From assembly GCA_963813725.1 (NCBI GenBank), contig CAWFAI010000015.1, positions 1 to 64,000 of the forward strand: a stretch of 64,000 nt of DNA. The letters run 5' to 3'. The notes below the pieces were generated by a model. The model made no database searches, was not told the DNA's origin, and was given only the letters and a program-made list of their open reading frames with translations. The stretch comes from VGBV01 sp963813725 (GTDB taxonomy: Bacteria > Actinomycetota > Thermoleophilia > Solirubrobacterales > 70-9). The translations under genes and the position numbers were made by a program. Positions 33,962 to 41,209 of the stretch are shown here, piece after piece; position 1 is the stretch's first letter; each line of letters begins with the position of its first letter.

Positions 33962-33979
33962 GAGAGGCGCTGATGGTAG

Positions 33980-34500
33980 CTATTCGAGCTTCAGGTCCCT
34001 GAGCTTGGCCATCCGCGGGTCTCCGCCCCCTCCGTGGCGGTGCGCCTCGGGGTCGGCGTCGTTGAGCGAGGCGCCGCAGACCGCGCAGAGGCCGGCGCAG
34101 TCCTCGCGACAGAGCGGCTGCGGGGGCAGGCCCAGGACCATCGCGTCGTTGGCCCAGCGTTCAGGTCGAGCCTGGCCTCGCTCGACGTAGGGGCTGCGCA
34201 GCTCTTCGTCGCGGGCGGAGGGCTGGTCGACCTCGCGGGCGTCCACCGCAAGCTGCAGCTGGGCGTGCTCGAGGCAGCGGACGCAGGGGCCTCGAGCTCC
34301 GTCTCGTAGCGGAGCCTGAGCGCGTAGCCGGTGCTCGTCCGCGAGACGTCCAGGCGCGCCTCGGTCCCGCCCCCGGCGGGCTCGTAGGTCTGGCCGCCCA
34401 GCTCGACCGGCTCCAGCGCCACCTCCAGGTCCAGCGCGCGGGCCTGTCCGGGGGAGAGCGAGAGGTGCTGGAGATCGACGATGCCGGCTTCGAGGTGCAT
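33980..34500 (-). CDS. DUF177 (YceD-like) protein, apparent frameshifts
   Basis: The two halves of a DUF177/YceD protein lie in different frames. N-terminal half from ATG 34500: DLQHLSLSPGQARALDLEVALE and YETELEAP. C-terminal half: CVRCLEHAQ (in the adjacent frame near 34290), VDAREVDQPSARDEELRSPYV, LPPQPLCREDCAGLCAVCG. One base missing from the GGGG run near 34292 explains the break; two further compensating indels near 34160-34185 would restore LDLNAWAND. Family knowledge: implicated in 23S rRNA/L32-linked ribosome maturation. TAATGT lies 7 bases before the start. Confidence 0.82.
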
Positions 34501-34507
34501 GACATTG

Positions 34508-34513
34508 ACATTA
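34508..34513 (-). promoter_or_regulatory. -10 box TAATGT of the DUF177-rpmF-plsX operon
   Basis: TAATGT on the minus strand ends 7 bases before ATG 34500; leaderless geometry. Confidence 0.5.
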
Positions 34514-34540
34514 GCCGCCGCCGCGAGTCTCGGGCTGAGC

Positions 34541-34546
34541 TACGGT
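34541..34546 (+). promoter_or_regulatory. -10 box TACGGT of the methyltransferase
   Basis: TACGGT ends 9 bases before GTG 34556 and is divergent from the DUF177 promoter. Confidence 0.4.
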
Positions 34547-34555
34547 GAGCGCCGC

Positions 34556-35096
34556 GTGAGCCAGTACCACTGGAATCCCGAGACCTATCTGGAGCAGGCG
34601 CGCGCCGAGGTGCCCCGCTTCGACGAGCTGCAGCGGGCCGCGATCGACGCGATCCCGTTCGCGCCCGAGCAGGTGCTGGAGCTGGGGATGGGCACCGGCG
34701 AGACGACCCGCGTCCTGCTCGAGAGCTACCCCGACGCATGGGTGATCGGGCTCGACGCCAGCCCGGAGATGGTCTTCCGGCTGCGCCAGGAGTACGACGG
34801 GGTGATGCTGGCGCGGATGGAGGACCCGCTGCCCGACGGTCCCTGGGACCTGGTGATCTCGGTGCTCTCGATCCACCACCTGACGGACGACCAGAAGCAG
34901 ACGCTGTTCCGGCGCGTCCGCGAGCAGGCGAAGCGCGCTGGTGATCGGGGACGTCGTCAAGGCCGACGTGCAGGTGACGCCGATCCACCCGGAGCACGAC
35001 TACCCCGACTCGGCCGAGAAGCTGGCCGAGTGGTGCGGCGGCGAGGTGACGTGGCGCGCGGACGACCTTGCGGTCGTCCGCGCAACCTACGACTGA
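34556..35096 (+). CDS. Class I SAM-dependent methyltransferase, apparent frameshift
   Basis: About 180 residues of a class I methyltransferase. SAM-binding motif I is VLELGMGTGETTRVLL, the acidic loop VIGLDASPEMV, and motif IV DLVISVLSIHHL. Near 34937 the frame shifts: REQAKR continues as LVIGDVVKADVQVTPIHP, HDYPDSAEKLAEWCGG and ends TGA at 35096. Restoring CG in AAGCGCGCTGG gives REQAKRALVIGD. The substrate is unknown. It begins the block inserted between the DUF177 operon and the coaD region. Confidence 0.78.
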
Positions 35097-35154
35097 GCCG
35101 GCGCGAGTCGGGTTCAGGTCGCATCTGTCGGTCACACAGTCGATATGCGACTGG

Positions 35155-35623
35155 TCACGCCGCGTTAGGGGTGGCGTCTGCGGTGCGCGGTGAAGACCTG
35201 ACCTGTGGATCCCGGTACGCACGATGACCCGGCGTGCTCGGAGGACCGGTGTCGGAGACGTCGTCGTCACAGGTACGGAGACTGACCGCCGCCGACCTGG
35301 GCCTGACCAGCAGGCCCTCGCCGAGCGTCGGCAGCCGCAGGTCCTTCGACTGGCAGTCGCGCGGAGGGCCGATGTCCCAGTCAGCCGGCGGCCTGCTGAG
35401 CGCCGTAACAGATGCCGACCGTGTTGGACGGCGCACCGCTCGGGCACTTGTCGAGCCCCTTGAGGACATTCTTCTTCAGCTTCTTCGCGGGAATCGAGTT
35501 GTTCTTGATCGACTTCCCGCTCAGCTTCTTGGCCGCGTAGGCCCCGCTTCCGAGCGCGATGAACAGCGCCATCACCGCCACTACGTTGGCGAAGCTGAGG
35601 TGCTTGCTCAATCGGGTGAGCAT
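35155..35623 (-). pseudogene. Secreted Thermoleophilia-type protein, frameshifted
   Basis: The start MLTRLSKHLSFANVVAVMALFIALGSGAYA is a signal-anchor typical of a large Thermoleophilia family, followed by LSGKSIKNNSIPAKKLKKN and CPSGAPSNTVGICYGAQQAA. A stop then appears at 35381, but the adjacent frame continues with the expected DWDI...DCQSKDLRLPTLGEGLLV and RTCDDDVSDTG. One indel near 35385 would join them. Function unknown; probably surface-exposed. It could be a real gene with a sequence error. Confidence 0.6.
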
Positions 35624-35744
35624 CGTTGGCCCCTCTCGTTGGTTGACGGAAGCACCCTATTGCCGGGCGGCGGGCGGCGGTCAATCCCACTCGGACTGAT
35701 GGAATGCCGGGCGACCGGACCGCCCAGCCAGCCGAGGAGGAGAG

Positions 35745-36602
35745 ATGAGCCACCACAACCCCGATCGACCCGGCCCCCCGCCCGCGGCCGAGGAGGGCCC
35801 GGTGCTCTACGAGAAGCGCGACCGGATCGCCTACGTGACGATCAACCGTCCCGAGGCCCGCAACGCGGTCAGCCCCGAGGTGCACAGGGCGATGATCGCC
35901 GCCTGGGCCGACTTCGCCGAGGACGACTCGGTCGACGTGGCCGTCCTCACCGGGGCCGGCGACGACGCCTTCTGCGCCGGCGCGGACCTGAAGGAGTACA
36001 TCCCGCCGATCATGCGCGACGCCGGGCCTGACGACATCAGGGAGATCGTCGAGCTGGGCCTGAACGGCTTTACCCGCGGCATGCACCGCATCCCGAAGCC
36101 GATCGTCGGCGCCGTCAACGGCTGGGCGCTCGCCGGCGGCTTCGAGACGGCGCTCGCCTGCGACGTCCGCATCGCCTCCGAGCGCGCGATGTTCGGCTCC
36201 TTCGAGGCACGGCGCGGCTTCCACCACGGCGACGGCGGGCTGGTGCGGCTGGTCAATCCGGGCGGCGTCGGCGTCGCGATGCACATGCTGCTCACCGCCG
36301 AGCCGATCGACGCCCGCCAGGCGCTGGAGTGGAACCTGGTCTCCAAGGTCGTCCGCACGAGTCGCTGATGGAGGAGGCGGAGACCGTCGCCCGCCAGATC
36401 CTGCGCAACTCCCAGCGCGCCGTGCGCTCGGCCAAGCAGACGATCCTGGACGTGATCGGCCAGCCGCTCGACGCAGCAGCTCCGCGCCGAGGCGTGGAAC
36501 GCCTACACCTGCGCCGACCCCGAGGAGACCAAGGCGATGCTGGAGCGCTTCTACGCCAAGACCGACGCCGGACGTGCCGGGCGGCACGAGACCGAGCTGT
36601 GA
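35745..36602 (+). CDS. Enoyl-CoA hydratase/isomerase (crotonase) family protein, apparent frameshifts
   Basis: A crotonase-fold protein of about 285 residues. RIAYVTINRPEARNAVS, CAGADLKEYIPPI (oxyanion hole), KPIVGAVNGWALAGGFE and FGSFEARRGFHHGDGG are visible; the Glu in SFEARR occupies a catalytic-Glu position. Breaks near 36351 (one base, VV then PHESLMEEAETVA) and 36473 (CG lost, AQQLRAEAWNAYTCADPEE) separate the last 80 residues, which end in TGA 36600. It has a strong ribosome-binding site GAGGAGGAGAG. Likely acts in acyl-CoA degradation with the following SDR. Confidence 0.85.
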
Positions 36603-37288
36603 GGCGCGCGCTGGTCACCGGCGCCGCCGCGGGCATCGGCGCCGCGATCGCCGAGCGGCTGCGCGCCGACGGCATGGAAGTGACGACGCTTGACCGCGCC
36701 GAGGGCTGCGACATGACCGTGGACCTCGCCACGGACGAGCTGCCGGCGCTGGATGAGATCGACGTCTGCGTCGCCAACGCCGCAATCGTCGACACGATCG
36801 CGCCCGCGCATCGGATGACCGCGGAACAGTGGGCCCGCGACATCGAGGTCAATCTGACTGGCGCCTTTCGCACCGTCCAGGCCTGCCTGCCCGGGATGCG
36901 TGAGCGGCCTGGGGCCGCATCGTCGCGATTTCCTCGGGCGCCGCGAAGACGGGGCTGCGCGGGCCAGGTCGCCTACTCGGCCTCGAAGGCGGGCGTGCTG
37001 GGCATGGTGAAGACGGTGGCCGCCGAGAACGCGCACCACGGCATCACCGCCAACGCCGTGCTGCCGGGCATGGTCGAGACCGAGAAGGTGAAGGCGATGC
37101 CCGGCGAGGTGCTCGAGCGCCTGATGCCGCTTCTGCCCTCGGGGCGCATGGTGCAGCCCGCCGAGATCGCCGCCACGGTGGCCTACCTCTGCGCCGAGGA
37201 GCAGGCCCAGGTGACCGGCCAGGAGATCTCAGTCGACGGAGGCGCCGCCCTGAACACCTTCACCCTCGGCTCCGATCGCCACGACTGA
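36599..37288 (+). CDS. Short-chain dehydrogenase/reductase
   Basis: A 229-residue SDR with cofactor motif VTGAAAGIGAAIAERL, the NAA motif VCVANAAIVDT, catalytic YSASKAG and the end DGGAALNTF. GTG 36599 overlaps the hydratase stop (GTGA). Between about 36910 and 36966 the reading is out of frame (RPGAASSRFPRAPRRR) and two compensating one-base changes would restore WGRIVAISSGAAKTGLRG, which includes the catalytic Ser. So the sequence as given probably misreports about 18 residues. Likely an oxidoreductase for hydroxyacyl-CoA or a related alcohol. Confidence 0.85.
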   Translation: MRRALVTGAAAGIGAAIAERLRADGMEVTTLDRAEGCDMTVDLATDELPALDEIDVCVANAAIVDTIAPAHRMTAEQWARDIEVNLTGAFRTVQACLPGMRERPGAASSRFPRAPRRRGCAGQVAYSASKAGVLGMVKTVAAENAHHGITANAVLPGMVETEKVKAMPGEVLERLMPLLPSGRMVQPAEIAATVAYLCAEEQAQVTGQEISVDGGAALNTFTLGSDRHD

Positions 37289-37292
37289 CCTG

Positions 37293-37333
37293 GTTGGCGG
37301 ATAAGTAGCGCTATGCGCAACTAACCCGCCAAC
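37293..37333. terminator. Hairpin between convergent SDR and DUF6285 genes
   Basis: Perfect 8-bp arms GTTGGCGG (37293-37300) and CCGCCAAC (37326-37333) with a 25-base loop that can itself pair. Its location between two convergent stops suggests a bidirectional terminator. Confidence 0.55.
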
Positions 37334-37342
37334 GCCGCGGCG

Positions 37343-37753
37343 CTAAGGGGGGTCGGCGTAGCCTGGCCGCGCGATCTCGAGCTTGCGCCTGACGTGCTCG
37401 GCGAGCCGATCGCTGAGCTCGTCCAGCCGGTCGTCGAGCTCCCCCGCGCGCAGCCTTCGAGCCAGCTCCGCCTGCGCCTCGCGTACGGCCGCGCTCAACT
37501 CGTCTCCCGCGAGGCCTTCCCCGACGCCCCTGCCCTCCCCGCCTTCATCGAGCAGTTCGCGGAGCAGCACCAGGTCCTCCGCGAGCGGAGCGTCGCCCGC
37601 CCGCAGCTCTCGCGCCACGACCGCGCACACGTTCGCCGCCACCAGCACCCGGAACCGCTGCTCGCCAGGGACCTCCGGGCGCAGCTCGGCGAACAGGTAC
37701 TCGGCGACGGCCTCGAGCAGCTCTGGGGCGGTGGGGCGATCTTGGTGGGCCAT
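37343..37753 (-). CDS. DUF6285 domain protein
   Basis: A 136-residue helical protein: DRPTAPELLEAVAEYLFAEL, RFRVLVAANVCAVVARELRAG and the terminal LRAGELDDRLDELSDRLAEHV match the DUF6285 pattern. Such proteins are found next to phosphotransferase-family and acyl-CoA dehydrogenase genes; the function is unknown. ATG 37753 overlaps the phosphotransferase stop (ATGA), so they are translationally coupled. Confidence 0.8.
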   Translation of the reverse strand: MAHQDRPTAPELLEAVAEYLFAELRPEVPGEQRFRVLVAANVCAVVARELRAGDAPLAEDLVLLRELLDEGGEGRGVGEGLAGDELSAAVREAQAELARRLRAGELDDRLDELSDRLAEHVRRKLEIARPGYADPP

Positions 37754-38796
37754 CAGGTCGCAGCCTCCTTCGCCGCGGAGCCGGGGGCGGCGATCAGCTC
37801 CAGCATGTCCCACTCGGGCTCGCAGATGCGGCGGCCCAGCGAGGCGAGCTCGTGGCTCCGGCGCTTGCCCGTCAGGTGGTCCCGCGCCTGGCGAGCGCAG
37901 ATGATCGCCCACTTGACGTTGCCGAGCACCTCCCAGTAGCGGACACGATCGCGATCGAGCGGCTCCCCGCCGGCCGCCTCGTAGGCCCCCGCGAACTCGT
38001 CGAGAGAGCCGACCCCGGCGACAGGCAGCGCGTCGTTGCCGAAGCGCCATGAGCGGATGCAGAGCCAGCCCACGTCCTCGGCGGGATCACCGAGGTGGGC
38101 CAGCTCCCAGTCGATCACCGCCGCCAGACCAGACTCGTCGACGATCAGGTTGCCGAGCCGGAAATCGCCGTGAACCAGCCGGGGCGCCGCCGGCTCGGGC
38201 GCGTTCGCGCGCAGCCAGCGCAGCCCCAGCTCCACCGCCGGCAGCGGTTCGCCGATCTCGTCGAGCTGGCGCTCCCATTCGGTGATCTGCGCCAGAGCGG
38301 GGTCCGCAGACAACCCCGGCAGCACCTCCTCCAGGTCCTCCGGTGCGACCGAGTGGATCCGGGCGAGCGCCTCAGCGAGCTGGCCGGGGAGCAGGCCGCG
38401 CGCGGCCTCGTACTCCGGCTTGCGCAGAATCCGGGGTGCGACCGAGGTCCCTTCCACGAACCTCATCACCATCCCCGGCGAGGCGAAGCGCCCGCCGTCG
38501 GGCTCGAAGGCGAGAGGCTGGGCCACCGGCACGCCGGCCTCGGCGGCGCGCCGCACCAGCGCAAACTCCTCGCGCATCGGGACCAGCGACTCGGAGCCCG
38601 GCGGATCCCGGCGCAGGACGGCGATCGGCCGCTCGGCCTGGCTCACGAGCCACGTCTCGCGCGAGGCACCGCCCGGGATCGGTGACAGATCGAGCTCGCC
38701 AGGGTCCTCCCCGATCTCGGCCAGCACCTCCCTGAGCCCCTCGACGGGCGCCGAGGGGTCCCAGGGGTGCGCGGTGGGGCCCCGAGCGGCCTTCAA
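37753..38796 (-). CDS. Phosphotransferase family protein (APH/choline kinase fold)
   Basis: A 347-residue kinase of the aminoglycoside phosphotransferase-like fold: PIPGGASRETWLVSQ (nucleotide loop), the catalytic loop LVHGDFRLGNLIVD and the metal site AVIDWELAHLGDPAEDVGWL. Family knowledge: in acyl-CoA dehydrogenase/DUF6285 clusters these resemble the ACAD10/11-type kinases that phosphorylate hydroxyacyl-CoA. Given the nearby hydratase and SDR, a role in fatty or branched acid catabolism is more likely than antibiotic resistance; this is inference. Confidence 0.85.
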   Translation of the reverse strand: MKAARGPTAHPWDPSAPVEGLREVLAEIGEDPGELDLSPIPGGASRETWLVSQAERPIAVLRRDPPGSESLVPMREEFALVRRAAEAGVPVAQPLAFEPDGGRFASPGMVMRFVEGTSVAPRILRKPEYEAARGLLPGQLAEALARIHSVAPEDLEEVLPGLSADPALAQITEWERQLDEIGEPLPAVELGLRWLRANAPEPAAPRLVHGDFRLGNLIVDESGLAAVIDWELAHLGDPAEDVGWLCIRSWRFGNDALPVAGVGSLDEFAGAYEAAGGEPLDRDRVRYWEVLGNVKWAIICARQARDHLTGKRRSHELASLGRRICEPEWDMLELIAAPGSAAKEAAT

Positions 38797-39501
38797 TCAG
38801 GTTCCCTCGCGCTCCAGCCCGTAGCGCTCCCAATGGCGGTCGGGGATGTCGGCCGGGTCCTTGTACCAGTGCCAGACGCAGGGATCGCGCTCGAAGTCCT
38901 CGGGGGGCTCGGACGGGTAGACCGGGTAGCCGATCCAGTTGATCGGCCCCAGCTCGTTCATGAACGCGCAATGGGTGCAGTAGAGCGGGAACCCCTCGCG
39001 GCCGTAGGACCAGTCGTGGGCCGAGTCGGTGACGCCCCAGCCGTCGGGCCCGTAGCGGCCGTTGCGGACCAGGCGCTGGCCCGAGCCGCACGGGTTCATC
39101 GTGAAGGTGAGCTTCTCCTCGTCCTCGGCCACCTCGAAGGCGCCCGGGTTTGGGCCGACGCCACCGGTCGAGTGGGCTCGCCAGGTCGCCGCCAGGGACT
39201 CGGCGATCGTGCGCCGGTCGGCCGCGTCGATCTTGGTCACGGTCTGCTTCCAGCTGCGCTCCAGGCTCCATTCCCAGGCCTCGCGCACTCCCTCGTCTCC
39301 CAGCTTCTCCTTGACGAACGAGATCAGCCCCGCCATGCCGTCGACCAGCATGTCGTGCATGAACTGCGACTCGTGCTTCTCGCGCTCGCAGAGCTGCTTG
39401 GCTCGGTCGTCCTCGCCGGCGTCGATCGCCTCGATCGCGACCTCCATCGTCGGCCGCGACATCTCGGCAAGCTGCTCGTCGCTGAACCACCTCTCGGCCA
39501 C
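38797..39501 (-). CDS. Conserved hypothetical protein with Cys/His-rich end
   Basis: A 234-residue soluble protein I cannot assign. The N-terminal half is helical and acidic (EVAIEAIDAGEDDRAKQLCE, HDMLVDGMAGLISFVKEK). The C-terminal half has regularly placed Cys: MNPCGSGQRLVRNGRYG, FPLYCTHCAFMNE and the end DPCVWHWYKDPADIPDRHW. Cys-rich loops suggest metal or cofactor binding. It stands just upstream of the phosphotransferase gene in the same direction with no gap, so it probably belongs to the same catabolic operon. Confidence 0.7.
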   Translation of the reverse strand: MAERWFSDEQLAEMSRPTMEVAIEAIDAGEDDRAKQLCEREKHESQFMHDMLVDGMAGLISFVKEKLGDEGVREAWEWSLERSWKQTVTKIDAADRRTIAESLAATWRAHSTGGVGPNPGAFEVAEDEEKLTFTMNPCGSGQRLVRNGRYGPDGWGVTDSAHDWSYGREGFPLYCTHCAFMNELGPINWIGYPVYPSEPPEDFERDPCVWHWYKDPADIPDRHWERYGLEREGT

Positions 39502-39552
39502 GTCGACTCCTTCCCTCGGGGGAAGGGAGCCTAACCGCGGCGGCGAGGCGAG

Positions 39553-40020
39553 CTAACCGATCTCGGAGGGCTCGCGCTCGCGACCCTGGAGGCGGTCGCG
39601 GCCGCGCTGCACGGCCTGCAGGAACTTCTGGAGGTTGACCTCGAGCGTCGAGAGGATGTCGTCGGCGTAGTCCTCGGCGCCGAGGCGGATCTCGCGCTCG
39701 CGCTCGCGGGCCTCCTCGACGATCTCCTCGGCGGCGCGCTCGGCCTGGCGGGTGATCTCCTCGTTGGCGACCAGGCGCTGCTGCTGCTCGCGGGCCTCCT
39801 TGACGATGCGCTCAGCCTCGCGCTTCGCCTCGGCCAGCATCTCCTGGCGCTCCTTCACGATCCAGCGCGCCTGCTTGATCTCCTCGGGGATCGTGGCGCG
39901 CATCTGATCGAGGATGTCGTAGATCTCCTCGCGGTCGACGCGCACCTGGTCGGTGAGCGGCACGGGCCGCGCGTTGTGGACCAGGTCATCGAGCTTGTCT
40001 ATGAGTACGAGTACGTCCAT
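39553..40020 (-). CDS. SepIVA/DivIVA-like coiled-coil protein
   Basis: A 155-residue protein, nearly all charged helix. A short N-terminal motif (DVLVLIDKLDDLVHNARPVP) precedes a long coiled coil (IVKERQEMLAEAKREAERIV, ERAAEEIVEEARERE) and LEVNLQKFLQAVQRGR. The position next to coaD and (elsewhere) before the DUF177-rpmF pair is that of mycobacterial SepIVA, a septation regulator; it is often mislabelled ATP synthase subunit b. Membrane or septum association is inferred. TAAGCT lies 10 bases before ATG 40020. Confidence 0.75.
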   Translation of the reverse strand: MDVLVLIDKLDDLVHNARPVPLTDQVRVDREEIYDILDQMRATIPEEIKQARWIVKERQEMLAEAKREAERIVKEAREQQQRLVANEEITRQAERAAEEIVEEAREREREIRLGAEDYADDILSTLEVNLQKFLQAVQRGRDRLQGREREPSEIG

Positions 40021-40030
40021 TGGGCGTCAC

Positions 40031-40036
40031 AGCTTA
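40031..40036 (-). promoter_or_regulatory. -10 box TAAGCT of the coiled-coil protein gene
   Basis: TAAGCT on the minus strand ends 10 bases before ATG 40020. Nothing else is recognised in the 137-base gap to coaD. Confidence 0.4.
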
Positions 40037-40157
40037 CGCGGACGGATTACCCACATCCGCGGTTTTGTAATTCACGGGCGAAATGCAATCTCCTGCCCAC
40101 GCCTCACGCACGGCGTCCGAGCCTCACCAGAGGCCGTTTCGGCAGCTCGAGCGGTGG

Positions 40158-40658
40158 TCAACGCTTCAGTCGCTCGGCCAGGACCTCTGCCACCGGCCCG
40201 GGGACCAGATCGCTGACGTCGCCCCCGAAGGTGGCCATCTCCTTCACTCCCGTGGAGCTGAGGAAGCTGTAGTTGGCCGAGGCGAAGATGTACATCGACT
40301 CGATGTCCGGCGCCAGCTTGCGGTTGAGCTGATTCATCTCGAACTCGTACTCGAAGTCGGAGATCGCGCGCAGGCCCTTGACCACCGCGGTGGCCTGGTT
40401 CTCCTGCGCGAAGTCCACGAGCAGGTTGGAGAACACCTTGACCTCGACGTTGTCCAGCTGCGCGGTCGCCTGCGCCAGGAAGTCCTTGCGCTCCTCGGCC
40501 GTGAACAGCGTCTTCTGCTTGCGGATCGGCTGGTCCACGACCCCGACCACCACCCGGTCGAAGACCCGCGAGGCCCGGGTGATGATGTCGACGTGGCCGT
40601 TGGTGACCGGGTCGTAGCTTCCCGGGCACACCGCCACTCGCGGCTTCGCGTCACTCAT
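40158..40658 (-). CDS. coaD: Phosphopantetheine adenylyltransferase
   Basis: A 166-residue CoaD, the penultimate enzyme of coenzyme A synthesis (4'-phosphopantetheine + ATP). PGSYDPVTNGHVDII carries the nucleotidyltransferase xxGH motif, KGLRAISDFEYEFEMN the substrate loop and FLSSTGVKEMA the C-terminal ATP motif (commonly SSSxVKE). ATG 40658 overlaps the rsmD stop by 4 bases. Confidence 0.96.
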   Translation of the reverse strand: MSDAKPRVAVCPGSYDPVTNGHVDIITRASRVFDRVVVGVVDQPIRKQKTLFTAEERKDFLAQATAQLDNVEVKVFSNLLVDFAQENQATAVVKGLRAISDFEYEFEMNQLNRKLAPDIESMYIFASANYSFLSSTGVKEMATFGGDVSDLVPGPVAEVLAERLKR

Positions 40659-41194
40659 CGCGGTTCCTTGGCGTACACGCGCACCAGGGTGTCACCGTAA
40701 GCGCGCTCGCGCGCCAGCGGCAGCGACAGCTGCAGCGGCGCCTGCGGCGAGGTCTCCACCATCAGACGGCCCCCCGCGGAGAGGGCGCGAAGCAGCGGCT
40801 GGTCCAGGTCGTCGCTGAGGCGGGAGACGAGGCCATAGGGCGGGTCGCAGAGTACGAGATCGAAGCTCGACGCAGGCGCGCGGTCCAGCCAGCGAAGCGC
40901 GTCGGAGCGCACCACCTCGGCGCGATCGCCCAGCCCGAGCGCCTCGACGTTGCGCCGCGCGAGCGCCGGATCCGAGTCGACGAGGACAGCGCTCGCAGCC
41001 CCGCGCGAGAGCGCTTCGAGCCCCAGCGCCCCCGTGCCGCAGAAGAGATCGAGCACCCGGGCGCCGCCCACGTCCCCGAGGATCGAGAAGACGGCCTCGC
41101 GCACGCGCTCGGTGGTCGGGCGCAGGTTGCTGCCGCGGCGCGGTCCCGCCAGCCGCCTCCCCCCCAGCTCGCCGCCGCTGATGCGGAGCTTCAT
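40655..41194 (-). CDS. rsmD: 16S rRNA (guanine966-N2)-methyltransferase
   Basis: A 179-residue RsmD: RISGGELGGRRLAGPRRGSN and LRPTTERVREAVFSIL at the N-terminus, SAM motif VLDLFCGTGALGLEALSRGA, and the catalytic DPPY in LVLCDPPYGLV. It methylates G966 in the 30S head. Coupled to coaD by ATGA; recG lies 15 bases upstream, giving the order recG-rsmD-coaD typical of Actinobacteria. Confidence 0.95.
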   Translation of the reverse strand: MKLRISGGELGGRRLAGPRRGSNLRPTTERVREAVFSILGDVGGARVLDLFCGTGALGLEALSRGAASAVLVDSDPALARRNVEALGLGDRAEVVRSDALRWLDRAPASSFDLVLCDPPYGLVSRLSDDLDQPLLRALSAGGRLMVETSPQAPLQLSLPLARERAYGDTLVRVYAKEPR

Positions 41195-41209
41195 CGCGGC
41201 CTCGCCACC

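Noticed and set aside
37753..38796. Aminoglycoside resistance gene
   Set aside because: The kinase fold matches, but the coupling to DUF6285 and proximity to acyl-CoA enzymes point to metabolic phosphotransferase use.
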